Assembly: GCA_001689535.1 (NCBI GenBank)
Contig: LUJP01000049.1
Coordinates: forward strand, 1-6,785
Reading direction: 5' to 3'
DNA from: Bacteroidales bacterium M5
GTDB taxonomy: Bacteria > Bacteroidota > Bacteroidia > Bacteroidales > Muribaculaceae
DNA: 6,785 nucleotides
The position numbers were made by a program, and so were the translations under genes. Under the pieces are notes generated by a model. That model had not been told where the DNA came from, did no database searches, and saw only the letters and a program-made list of their open reading frames with translations. The stretch's first letter is position 1. Each line of letters begins with the position of its first letter. Positions 1-6,573 of this stretch are shown piece after piece.

Positions 1-65
1 CTCACAAAACTTTAGCGGACAGTAATAATAATTGATACCTAAACCGATGAAATCAACGGATTTTC

Positions 66-311
66 ATGGCTGAAAAACAACCGTCAAAGAACTTCCTGCT
101 CCGCCTCGACCGCGCCTCTATGGAGGCGCTCGAGCGGTGGGCGGCCGACGAGTTCCGTTCCGTCAACGGACAGCTGCAATGGATTGTGGCCGACGCGCTG
201 CGGCGCGCGGGACGCGCACCCGGTGTCAGATCGGATGAGTGTACTGGTCCCGACGGCAGCCACGGAGCCTCAGACGGTGACGAAGCGTGCGGAACGGGCG
301 CAGCAGTCTGA
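66..311 (+). CDS. Small Arc-type ribbon-helix-helix (RHH) protein, probable DNA-binding
   Basis: The protein is 81 aa. Residues 8-14 (KNFLLRL) look like the RHH beta strand, residues 16-28 (ASMEALERWAADE) the first helix, and residues 31-48 (RSVNGQLQWIVADALRRA) the second helix with the RSVNxQ turn typical of Arc/MetJ-fold proteins. Such proteins dimerise and place the paired strands in the DNA major groove. Bacteroidetes genomes carry many solitary members of about 50-60 aa whose targets are mostly unknown. Residues from about 54 onward (Gly, Asp, Ser, Ala rich, no predicted structure) lie wholly in the antisense of the convergent glycosyltransferase gene, so the functional core is residues 1-52. 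The ATG at 66 is the only sensible start because the strand begins just after it. No Shine-Dalgarno sequence and no clear promoter are visible in bases 1-65. Nothing shows which genes it regulates; a toxin-antitoxin role is unlikely because no partner gene is adjacent. Confidence 0.8.
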   Translation: MAEKQPSKNFLLRLDRASMEALERWAADEFRSVNGQLQWIVADALRRAGRAPGVRSDECTGPDGSHGASDGDEACGTGAAV

Positions 312-1437
312 GGAAAGGCACGCTCCACAACAGCTCGCGCTCGCCCAGAATGGCCGACAATCTGCGGAAACATACCATCGTAGACACCCAAAGCCCGACA
401 CCTGCAGCCAATACAGCCCCCAGAGGCACAAGCGAAGGAACCCCGCCTGCCACTGCAGCGACTGATGTGCCCAGCCACAACCACAGCAGCCATGAGCAGA
501 GGGCTGTGGCCAGATACGGACGCCTTCTGAGATAACGGCGGGTAAATTCACGTCTCACACGGTAAAGGTCGTGGAGCCCGCGGGGATTATATTCCATGGC
601 TGTAACCCGTGCCAGAGGCGAAAGCTCAACGGCCGTATTTTCGCCGGTGGCGATCTCGCTCAGAAACACGTCGTCGTCGCCGAATTTCAGATTAAGCGTG
701 CGCGAGAACCCTTTGTGGTCAAAAAAGAGATGGCGCGCGTATGCCAGATTGTATCCCGTGGCTATGAAAGGATGACCGCAAAGAGCGCCGTTCAGTCCCA
801 CCATGGCCGCCATGGTCTCGTCGAAAGCGCGTCCGCGCGTAAGCTCGGCATACTCTTCTTCCTCCGGCTTGGCGCTGACTGCGTGCCCTATCACCACTTC
901 CTTGCCTTCCTCGGCAGCCTTGCGCATCATCGCGCGGAGCCAATGGTCAGATTCCACCCGGCAGTTGCCCTCGGTGAACATCAGCATGGGATAGCGTGCA
1001 GCCTTCACGGCAAGCGTCAGGCTCAGTTTGCGCCGGCTCAGATTGCGTGAATCCTCCGGAGTGAAAGTCATGTAGAGATTAGGGTAACGCATCGCCAGTT
1101 CTGCCACCACATCCTGCGTGTTGTCGCAACTGCGGTCATTGACCACTATCACTTCCATCGGCGCGGGATAATCCTGCTCCAGCAGACTCGGAAGCAGAAC
1201 GCGGAGATTGGATGCGGCAGCCTGCGCGTAGACTATCACCGACACTGCAGGATAACCACTCTCGGGCAGCTCGGCAGAAGCGTCGGATTTCGCCGCGCGG
1301 CTCACACGCCTCATGCGGCTCCACATAACCACCGCTGCCAACGCAGCGCAAACCACAGACACACCGAGCGTAATCCACACCCAGAGCGGCAGATTGATAT
1401 TATATAGACTTGTATAATCGAATTCGGGAAATTGCAT
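226..1437 (-). CDS. Membrane-anchored family 2 glycosyltransferase
   Basis: The protein is 403 aa. It has an N-terminal membrane helix (residues 18-39), a GT-A catalytic domain (about 63-280) and two C-terminal membrane helices (about 308-330 and 334-355). The domain begins with YPAVSVIVYAQ (62-72), followed by EVIVVNDRSCDNT (95-107), the nucleotide-sugar binding segment. Where the DxD metal motif is expected the sequence reads FTEGNC (154-159), so both Asp are replaced. FGDDDVFLSEI (252-262) fits the catalytic-base region and YRVRREFTRRYL (292-303) the acceptor/RxxRW-like region. By family it should transfer a sugar from a nucleotide donor at the cytoplasmic face of the inner membrane; donor and acceptor cannot be read from sequence. 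The gene is divergent from the exopolysaccharide operon across 187 bases, so a shared glycan is plausible but unproven. Its 3' end overlaps the RHH gene by 86 bases. The ATG at 1437 is supported by a TAAATTTG element about 38 bases upstream. Confidence 0.88.
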   Translation of the reverse strand: MQFPEFDYTSLYNINLPLWVWITLGVSVVCAALAAVVMWSRMRRVSRAAKSDASAELPESGYPAVSVIVYAQAAASNLRVLLPSLLEQDYPAPMEVIVVNDRSCDNTQDVVAELAMRYPNLYMTFTPEDSRNLSRRKLSLTLAVKAARYPMLMFTEGNCRVESDHWLRAMMRKAAEEGKEVVIGHAVSAKPEEEEYAELTRGRAFDETMAAMVGLNGALCGHPFIATGYNLAYARHLFFDHKGFSRTLNLKFGDDDVFLSEIATGENTAVELSPLARVTAMEYNPRGLHDLYRVRREFTRRYLRRRPYLATALCSWLLWLWLGTSVAAVAGGVPSLVPLGAVLAAGVGLWVSTMVCFRRLSAILGERELLWSVPFLRLLRPFRTLRHRLRLRGCRRDQYTHPI

Positions 1438-1474
1438 ATCAGGAAAACTCTTTGGATTGCCAATTTTTACAATG

Positions 1475-1482
1475 CAAATTTA
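1475..1482 (-). promoter_or_regulatory. Bacteroidetes-type -7 promoter element for the GT2 gene
   Basis: Read on the minus strand this is TAAATTTG, a full match to the Bacteroidetes -7 consensus TAnnTTTG. It lies 37 bases before the GT2 start codon. Upstream, 1503-1507 reads TTTTC at a spacing of 20 bases, which is a weak -33 candidate. A better TTTG at 1497-1500 is only 14 bases away, which is short for this promoter class. The assignment rests on motif match and position only. Confidence 0.5.
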
Positions 1483-1588
1483 GCGATAATATGAGTCAAA
1501 CCGAAAATCCAGCCACAAAATCACAGACCTCCTCTCATGTTTTTTCCAACTCTTCACATCACACCGAATCTTATTGAAGGTTTTTAAT

Positions 1589-1596
1589 TACCTTTG
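1589..1596 (+). promoter_or_regulatory. Bacteroidetes-type -7 promoter element for the exopolysaccharide operon
   Basis: The sequence TACCTTTG matches TAnnTTTG at every fixed position and sits 28 bases before the ATG of the family 32 glycosyltransferase gene, which would give a leader of about 20 bases. I see no good TTTG at the usual distance upstream; TTATTG at 1571-1576 is too close. As the later genes of the cluster follow within 9-33 bases of one another, this would be the promoter of the whole four-gene unit. Confidence 0.5.
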
Positions 1597-1624
1597 CTGA
1601 AAAGCATTCTCAGACCACGGATAT

Positions 1625-2386
1625 ATGACAGAGAAAAACAGGCCACAGATTCCGGCTATCATCCATTACTGCTGGTTCGGACGGCAGGAAATGCCTGCCT
1701 CTGCGGTCCGTTGCATCGAATCGTGGCGACGCTTTGCCCCGGGCTATCGGTTGCAGAGATGGGATGAGAGCAATTTCGATGTCGATTCCACGGAATATGC
1801 GGCCCAGGCCTTCCGCCACCGGAAATATGCCTTTGTAAGCGATGTAGCCCGATTGCATGCGCTTCTGAGCGAAGGGGGCATCTATCTTGATACTGACGTG
1901 GAACTACTGAAAACTCCCGATTCATTGAGATCTCACGGAGCCACGACAGGCTTCGAGTCGTCGGGAATGATTTCTACTGCCGTCATATCATCTGAAAAAG
2001 ACAACCCGCTGCTCCGGGAATTTCTCGACATATATTCCCGGATATCATTTATCGGCAAAGACGGACGTCCCGATCTGACTCCAAACACATTCCGTTTCAC
2101 AGAATTTCTGGAAACGAAAGGTCTCCGTGCCGACGGTTCGAAGCAATCCGTAGCCGGAATGAATGTTCTTCCATATGAATATCTGAGTCCTCTCAACCAG
2201 GAGGGCTACAGGATAGAGTCAACCGCCGATACCATCTGCATCCATCATTTCGAATCAAGCTGGAAATCCCGCCCGTTCCGGCTGAAAAGCAAATTACAGC
2301 GCATGATCGGTCCGGCAGCCACCATGAATCTTATAAAGCTCAAACGACTTATTGTTCCACAGTCCTGCGGCAGAACACGTTTCTGA
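1625..2386 (+). CDS. Family 32 (GT32-like) glycosyltransferase, capsular polysaccharide type
   Basis: The protein is 253 aa and soluble, close to the usual size of bacterial GT32/Gly_transf_sug enzymes. It opens with IPAIIHYCWFG (9-19), the family's first strand. SDVARLHALLSEGGIYLDTDVE (72-93 in two overlapping parts: SDVARLHALLSEGG and GGIYLDTDVE) contains the DxD metal and nucleotide-sugar motif Asp89-Thr-Asp91. The C-terminal HHFESSW (207-213) matches the usual late His/Trp motif. These enzymes transfer sugars such as mannose, galactose or N-acetylhexosamines to a lipid-linked glycan at the cytoplasmic membrane face; the exact donor is not readable. It is the first gene of the probable operon and is 33 bases upstream of the export lipoprotein gene. 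The line I counted inside the gene (1981-2040) is about 47 percent GC, lower than the Wzz coding region downstream, a hint that it may have been exchanged separately. The ATG at 1625 fits the upstream promoter element and the conserved N-terminus. Confidence 0.9.
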   Translation: MTEKNRPQIPAIIHYCWFGRQEMPASAVRCIESWRRFAPGYRLQRWDESNFDVDSTEYAAQAFRHRKYAFVSDVARLHALLSEGGIYLDTDVELLKTPDSLRSHGATTGFESSGMISTAVISSEKDNPLLREFLDIYSRISFIGKDGRPDLTPNTFRFTEFLETKGLRADGSKQSVAGMNVLPYEYLSPLNQEGYRIESTADTICIHHFESSWKSRPFRLKSKLQRMIGPAATMNLIKLKRLIVPQSCGRTRF

Positions 2387-2419
2387 ATCGCCGGATAACA
2401 CAAGAAGCACCATAGTAGA

Positions 2420-3241
2420 ATGAAACGAAACAAAACCTCAGTCATATATCACCTCCTGCTGCTGACTGCAGCAATAGCCATCATGCCGTCGTGCCGAGCC
2501 AAGCATGACCTCACACTCTTCTCCGACATTGCCGACAAGACCTCGGGACAGCTGCCGGCCATAAACCGGCCCAACTGCATCGAACCGGAAAACGAGCTGA
2601 TAATAACCGTGAACTCCGAAACGCCGGAAGCCACGGCCGATTTCAATCTGCCGCTTGTCAATCCCGCGGTGCCGGGAGTTTCAGATGCCCTTACATCCCC
2701 AAAACTCGCGACCTATACGGTAGATTCACAGGGTTACATAGACTTTCCGAGACTCGGACGCATCAGAGCCGGAGGACTCACCACCGAACAGCTGCGCGAC
2801 ACCCTCACGGAACGGATATCAGAGTACGTGATGGACCCCATGGTAAGCGTTACGCTCACCGGCTACCGAATTGTGGTGATGGGCGAGGTAGAGAAACCGC
2901 AGACAATAACCACGCGTGCCCAGCGGTTCAGCGTGCTCGACGCCCTTGCCGAGTGCGGCGGCCTTTCAGACTATGGCCGGAGGGACAATATAATGGTGAT
3001 GCGCCGAGCCACCGACGGCAACATCGACTACTCACATCTCAATCTCCGCCAGAGCGATGTGACCGCGAATCCATATTTCTGGCTCAGAAACAACGATGTG
3101 GTGATAGTGTCGCCCAATACGGTGAAGCAGGACAATTCAAAATACAATCAGAACAACGGCTACCGCCTCTCGGTGGTCTCTACCGTGGTCAGCACCGTCT
3201 CGGTTATCGCTTCGCTTGTAATCGCACTCACTGTAAAATAA
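2420..3241 (+). CDS. wza: Wza-like polysaccharide export outer-membrane lipoprotein
   Basis: The protein is 273 aa. A signal peptide (about 1-24: basic MKRNK, hydrophobic HLLLLTAAIAIM) ends at a lipobox-like MPSC with Cys25 as the probable lipidated residue. The polysaccharide export (Poly_export) domain covers about 48-147, with TYTVDSQGYIDFPRLGRI (99-116) and GLTTEQLRDTL (119-129). One SLBB domain follows (about 149-230: VVMGEVEKPQTITT, FSVLDALAECGGLSDYG). A single hydrophobic helix ends the protein (about 248-272), like the transmembrane helix that lets Wza octamers span the outer membrane. It is shorter than E. coli Wza (379 aa), as is normal for Bacteroidetes members with fewer SLBB repeats. 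The role is the outer-membrane exit channel for the polysaccharide, working with the Wzz-like protein encoded two genes downstream. The ATG at 2420 is fixed by the signal peptide. No acidic pair follows the lipid Cys, so the surface-export signal of Bacteroidetes lipoproteins is not evident. Confidence 0.93.
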   Translation: MKRNKTSVIYHLLLLTAAIAIMPSCRAKHDLTLFSDIADKTSGQLPAINRPNCIEPENELIITVNSETPEATADFNLPLVNPAVPGVSDALTSPKLATYTVDSQGYIDFPRLGRIRAGGLTTEQLRDTLTERISEYVMDPMVSVTLTGYRIVVMGEVEKPQTITTRAQRFSVLDALAECGGLSDYGRRDNIMVMRRATDGNIDYSHLNLRQSDVTANPYFWLRNNDVVIVSPNTVKQDNSKYNQNNGYRLSVVSTVVSTVSVIASLVIALTVK

Positions 3242-3250
3242 ATCCGGAAA

Positions 3251-4495
3251 ATGGTTCGCACCGACCGTCTGGCAATATGGATTCTTATCGTCACGTTTGT
3301 ACTTCTGATTCCGGGCATACGGTTTCTTAAGCTTACCGACGAACTTGCTTGCGCAGCCCTGCTGACTCTCGCATGCGCCGACACCATAGCCAATGGCCGC
3401 GCCGCCCGTTTCAGGCTGCTGTGGTATGTAATAGCCATCGCCTTTTTCTATCTCCTCTACACTTTGGCATTCTGCCACTTCAACACCACCGGAGCGGTAT
3501 GCGGAGATTTCATAATAGAAATGAAGCCTTACATTCCTTTTGCCGTAATGCTCGGACTGGCGCCCCGCCCCACAGTGACCGAACTGACGGTACTGAAATG
3601 GAGCGCAGTAGGAAATGCCGCCGCGGCAACCCTGTGTATGCTCTGCGGCCTGACGGATGCCGTTCTGTACCATCCGCTCTACGGAGGCGCCGTGATTTTC
3701 ATTTCCATGCTTGTCTACGTCTATTCCTGCTGGGCACTCGAGCCTACGGGACGCGGCGCGCGGCGCTGTCTGGCCGTCGCCACAGTGATGATTCTGTGCG
3801 GACTGGCATGCACACGCTCCAAATATTACGGCGAAGCTGTGGTTGCGCTTTTCTTCCTGTGGGTTTACCGTCCCGGCATGTTCCGGAGAATTAACATGCG
3901 CAGCGTGGCCATTGCCGCGATTCTGATTCTGCTGGTGGGTGCGGTGTCATGGAGTAAGTTCAACTTCTACTTCATAACCGGAGCCTCTGCCGGTCTGGAC
4001 CGCGACACAATCCAGTCATTCGCGCGCCCCGCCCTCTACGGCACCTCCCTGCTCATTCTCTGCCATTACATTCCGTTCGGCTCGGGCCTGGCCTCCTTCG
4101 CCTCCTATTTCTCCACTCAGCCATACTCTTCGCTCTACTTCCGCTACGGCCTCGACAAAATATACGGCCTATCCCCGATGAACCACGAATTTGTCTGCGA
4201 TGCCTTCTATCCGTCGCTGGCGCAGACGGGCATAGCGGGCGTAGGGCTGTTCGTATGGTTCTGGGTATATATCGCGTCACTGCTGATGCGGCTGTTGAAG
4301 ACAGATCCCGGACGCTTCCGCCTCCCCTTTGCCGTAGGAGCGCTCGTGATTGTATTCATTATGATTGAAAATGTGGCTTCCACTCTTTTCACCCAGTCGT
4401 CAGGACTCGTGGCTATGTGCCTGCTCGGCATAATCTGCGGCATGGCGCCTGAGAAGGCACGCGAAAAGAAGCCGGAACCACGAATTATCAGATAA
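3251..4495 (+). CDS. O-antigen ligase/polymerase (Wzy/WaaL-like) polytopic membrane protein
   Basis: The protein is 414 aa with about 11 hydrophobic segments (near 7-21, 30-47, 56-76, 93-103, 117-133, 143-162, 172-187, 195-206, 218-235, 327-346, 358-374 and 384-398; the shorter ones may not span). A long loop of about 90 residues (236-326), probably periplasmic, holds the most family-like sequence: RPALYGTSLLILCHYIPFGSG (two parts, 259-266 and 267-279), ASYFS (284-288), FRYGLDKIYGLS (297-308) and DAFYPSLAQTGIAGVG (317-332). A large loop before the last helices is the hallmark of the Wzy_C/O-antigen ligase superfamily, whose members polymerise repeat units or join a finished glycan to an acceptor. 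Placement between the Wza-like and Wzz-like genes favours polymerase for this exopolysaccharide; ligase cannot be excluded from sequence. The gap to the upstream gene is 9 bases and to the downstream gene 22 bases. The ATG at 3251 directly precedes the first membrane helix. Confidence 0.85.
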   Translation: MVRTDRLAIWILIVTFVLLIPGIRFLKLTDELACAALLTLACADTIANGRAARFRLLWYVIAIAFFYLLYTLAFCHFNTTGAVCGDFIIEMKPYIPFAVMLGLAPRPTVTELTVLKWSAVGNAAAATLCMLCGLTDAVLYHPLYGGAVIFISMLVYVYSCWALEPTGRGARRCLAVATVMILCGLACTRSKYYGEAVVALFFLWVYRPGMFRRINMRSVAIAAILILLVGAVSWSKFNFYFITGASAGLDRDTIQSFARPALYGTSLLILCHYIPFGSGLASFASYFSTQPYSSLYFRYGLDKIYGLSPMNHEFVCDAFYPSLAQTGIAGVGLFVWFWVYIASLLMRLLKTDPGRFRLPFAVGALVIVFIMIENVASTLFTQSSGLVAMCLLGIICGMAPEKAREKKPEPRIIR

Positions 4496-4517
4496 CCCCT
4501 CCCAACCACTCATACAA

Positions 4518-6539
4518 ATGAAATCCAACGAAAACGCAATCGACCTGCGCCGGTTTCTCCGCCAGGCAAAAAAATCAATCTGGGTCTACATCTGTTCGCT
4601 GATATTCTTCGGCGCCCTGGCCGGTTATTATATTTACCGGGCCATGCCGCAGTATGTGGTGGAAGGGGCAATGCTCATCGAGGACAGTTCGGAAGAAGCG
4701 TCGGCCGTGAAAAGCGCCGGGCCGCTCTCGGCCATGATGCGTACGTTCTCGGTAGGCGGATTCAGCACCTCGTCGGTGGACAACGAAGTGCATCTGGCCG
4801 GAAGCCGCGACGTGATGCTGCGCACCGTGCGTGCCCTTCAGCTCAACCGCCTTTATATCGGGCACGGTGCCGACGGACGCCGCAGCGTGCTCTATCCGTC
4901 GCCGGTGATAGTAGAGGCGCCTGATGAGTTCTTCGACACGCTCGGAGTCTCTTTCAACGTCGACATTACTTTTGCATCCGGTAAAGCCGACATAAAAATC
5001 AGCAATGGATTCATACCCCATACAGTGGCCGAGGTGAACGGCACATCTCTCCCCGCGGTCGTGGAAACTCCATGGGGGCCGCTTACAGTGGCCTATGGCG
5101 ATACCACCGCGGCTCCGCTGCCGGAGAGAATCAAGGCTGTGGTGTGTGGCAACGAGGCGGCAGCCCATCGTCTCTATGATGAAGTGTCAGTGGAGGTCAA
5201 CGACAAGATGGCCGATATTGTAGACCTCTCCATGAAATATCCTTCGCGGAAGCTGGGCATGGCCATTGTCAACACCCTGATGGAGCAATATATCTCCAAG
5301 CGCTCGGATCGGCGCCGCCAGACGGCCGCCGAGGCAATCGACTATTACAATGAGCGTATAGCCGCTGTGGCTGCGGAGCTTGCTCAGGCCGAGAAACTGT
5401 CGGCCGACTATCGCCGCGCAAAAGGCATCACCGCAATCGAACAGGAAGCGGAGATAATGGCCACGGCCAAGCTCGAAGGAACAATGGAGGCCGTGAAGGC
5501 CCGCAGCGAGATTGACTATTACACCCGCGTGCTCGAAACTGTGCGTGGCCGTCTGGGCAAGAACACGCTCATTCCGCAGATAGAGTCGTTTCGCGACACG
5601 AGCGTGGCCCTCTACAATTCTCTGATAGAAAACCGTGTGGCCCTGGAGAAATCGGCACGTCCCGGCAACCCGGCCCTTGAAAAGCTCAACACACGCATAG
5701 CCATGCTCAGCGCCAGCATAGGCGAGAATGCCTCCAAAGTCATCGACAAGGCCCGCAACGACCTCGACGTGAAGCAAAGGATAGTAGGCACCGCGGGGTC
5801 ACGCCTGAGCCAATACCCCGAGATGGAACGCGAATACGCATCGCTGCTGCGCGACAGCGAATTCAAAAACCAGCTTTATCTCTTCCTGCTCCAGAACCGC
5901 GAGAACGCCGTGCTCAAGCTCTACGCCAACTCCAATCCCGCCTATATATTCGAGCCGGCCTACACCCTGCCGAAACCAAGCCCGGTGAAACCCGCGCTCG
6001 CCGCGCTCGCCGCCTTGCTTCTGGGACTGGTGATGCCTTCTATATGGGTTATTTTAAGGATGCACCGTAACGATTCTATTTCCGAGCCAATGGATGTAGC
6101 GTTTCTCGGTCTTGAAGAGAGAACTATCAGAATCAGCGCAGAAGGCAAAAATATCAACAGATTGCGTTCACTGCTCGTGACAAATCCGGAACGAAGAGTG
6201 ATTTATCTGGCGACCCCATCTGAAACGGATCGCAGATTCGTCGATCAGCTTCGACACTCCTTTACCGATGCCGGGCTCACCCTTAATCTGACTGACGATG
6301 CAAAGAACAATTCAGATCTTCTCCGTCAAGCCACAGCAGCAACGGCCCCAGAAGGCTATTGCCTCCTGCGTGTGCCCGACAGCCAGGAATTAGCTGAAAT
6401 CTCATCTCTTCTCAACCGGCCGGAAGCCGAACTGCTCGTACTTCTTCACAACGGCCTGACAGACCGCAGGCAACTGCGGACGATTCTAAGAGGAATGAGA
6501 ACCGACAAAATCATCTTGGCTATAGTGCGTCCGAACTAA
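4518..6539 (+). CDS. Wzz/Wzc-like chain-length protein with degenerate BY-kinase-like C-terminus
   Basis: The protein is 673 aa. A Wzz domain starts at about residue 7 with the first membrane helix at 21-41 (IWVYICSLIFFGALAGYYIY). A large periplasmic part follows, with coiled-coil-prone helices (about 268-345 and 365-465) ending in a GNVR-like motif (YPEMEREYASLLRDSEF, 433-449). A proline-rich LPKPSPVKP (484-492) precedes the second membrane helix (493-513). The cytosolic tail (about 543-673) follows the order of a bacterial tyrosine kinase: NRLRSLL (547-553), a strand VIYLATPS (561-568), then late strands AELLVLLHNG (637-646) and DKIILAIV (663-670). It lacks a Walker A (GxxxxGKT/S), lacks clear Walker A'/B Asp motifs, and ends in RPN without a tyrosine cluster. 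Bacteroidetes proteins with an active fused kinase usually run to about 800 aa. The inferred role is to set chain length and contact the Wza-like exit, without kinase activity. GC falls from about 58-60 percent in the periplasmic part to about 50 percent after residue 514. The last stop is at 6537-6539. Confidence 0.88.
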   Translation: MKSNENAIDLRRFLRQAKKSIWVYICSLIFFGALAGYYIYRAMPQYVVEGAMLIEDSSEEASAVKSAGPLSAMMRTFSVGGFSTSSVDNEVHLAGSRDVMLRTVRALQLNRLYIGHGADGRRSVLYPSPVIVEAPDEFFDTLGVSFNVDITFASGKADIKISNGFIPHTVAEVNGTSLPAVVETPWGPLTVAYGDTTAAPLPERIKAVVCGNEAAAHRLYDEVSVEVNDKMADIVDLSMKYPSRKLGMAIVNTLMEQYISKRSDRRRQTAAEAIDYYNERIAAVAAELAQAEKLSADYRRAKGITAIEQEAEIMATAKLEGTMEAVKARSEIDYYTRVLETVRGRLGKNTLIPQIESFRDTSVALYNSLIENRVALEKSARPGNPALEKLNTRIAMLSASIGENASKVIDKARNDLDVKQRIVGTAGSRLSQYPEMEREYASLLRDSEFKNQLYLFLLQNRENAVLKLYANSNPAYIFEPAYTLPKPSPVKPALAALAALLLGLVMPSIWVILRMHRNDSISEPMDVAFLGLEERTIRISAEGKNINRLRSLLVTNPERRVIYLATPSETDRRFVDQLRHSFTDAGLTLNLTDDAKNNSDLLRQATAATAPEGYCLLRVPDSQELAEISSLLNRPEAELLVLLHNGLTDRRQLRTILRGMRTDKIILAIVRPN

Positions 6540-6540
6540 G

Positions 6541-6573
6541 ACCCCGTTCCCCAATATTTGTTAACGCTGGGGT
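6541..6573 (+). terminator. GC-rich hairpin after the operon, possible terminator
   Basis: ACCCC (6541-6545) can pair with GGGGT (6569-6573), extended by GTT (6546-6548) with AAC (6563-6565) across a 3-base bulge; alternatively CCCCA (6549-6553) pairs with TGGGG (6568-6572). It begins two bases after the Wzz-like stop codon, as expected for an operon end. No T-run follows, so intrinsic termination is uncertain, and it may instead be the outer edge of the larger palindromic element that starts at the same point. Confidence 0.35.

Noticed and set aside
66..311. Ribbon-helix-helix protein as antitoxin of a toxin-antitoxin pair.
   Set aside because: No small toxin-like gene lies beside it in the window; the only neighbour is the convergent glycosyltransferase gene.
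226..551. Several open frames of 80-93 residues on both strands within the GT2 3' region.
   Set aside because: They are shadows of the GT2 gene in GC-rich sequence, without recognisable domains or plausible starts. Only the frame starting at 66 has a real fold at its N-terminus.
1438..1624. Invertible promoter of the kind that phase-varies Bacteroides capsules.
   Set aside because: I could find no pair of inverted repeats bounding the TAnnTTTG elements and no recombinase gene nearby.
3137..3673. A 178-residue minus-strand frame across the junction of the wza-like and polymerase-like genes.
   Set aside because: It spans two well-supported genes in antisense, has no domain or membrane pattern, and no promoter on its strand.
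4575..5777. Two minus-strand open frames of nearly 200 residues each opposite the Wzz-like gene.
   Set aside because: They are rich in Cys, His and Arg with no family likeness, and the plus-strand frame has clear Wzz, coiled-coil and membrane features throughout.
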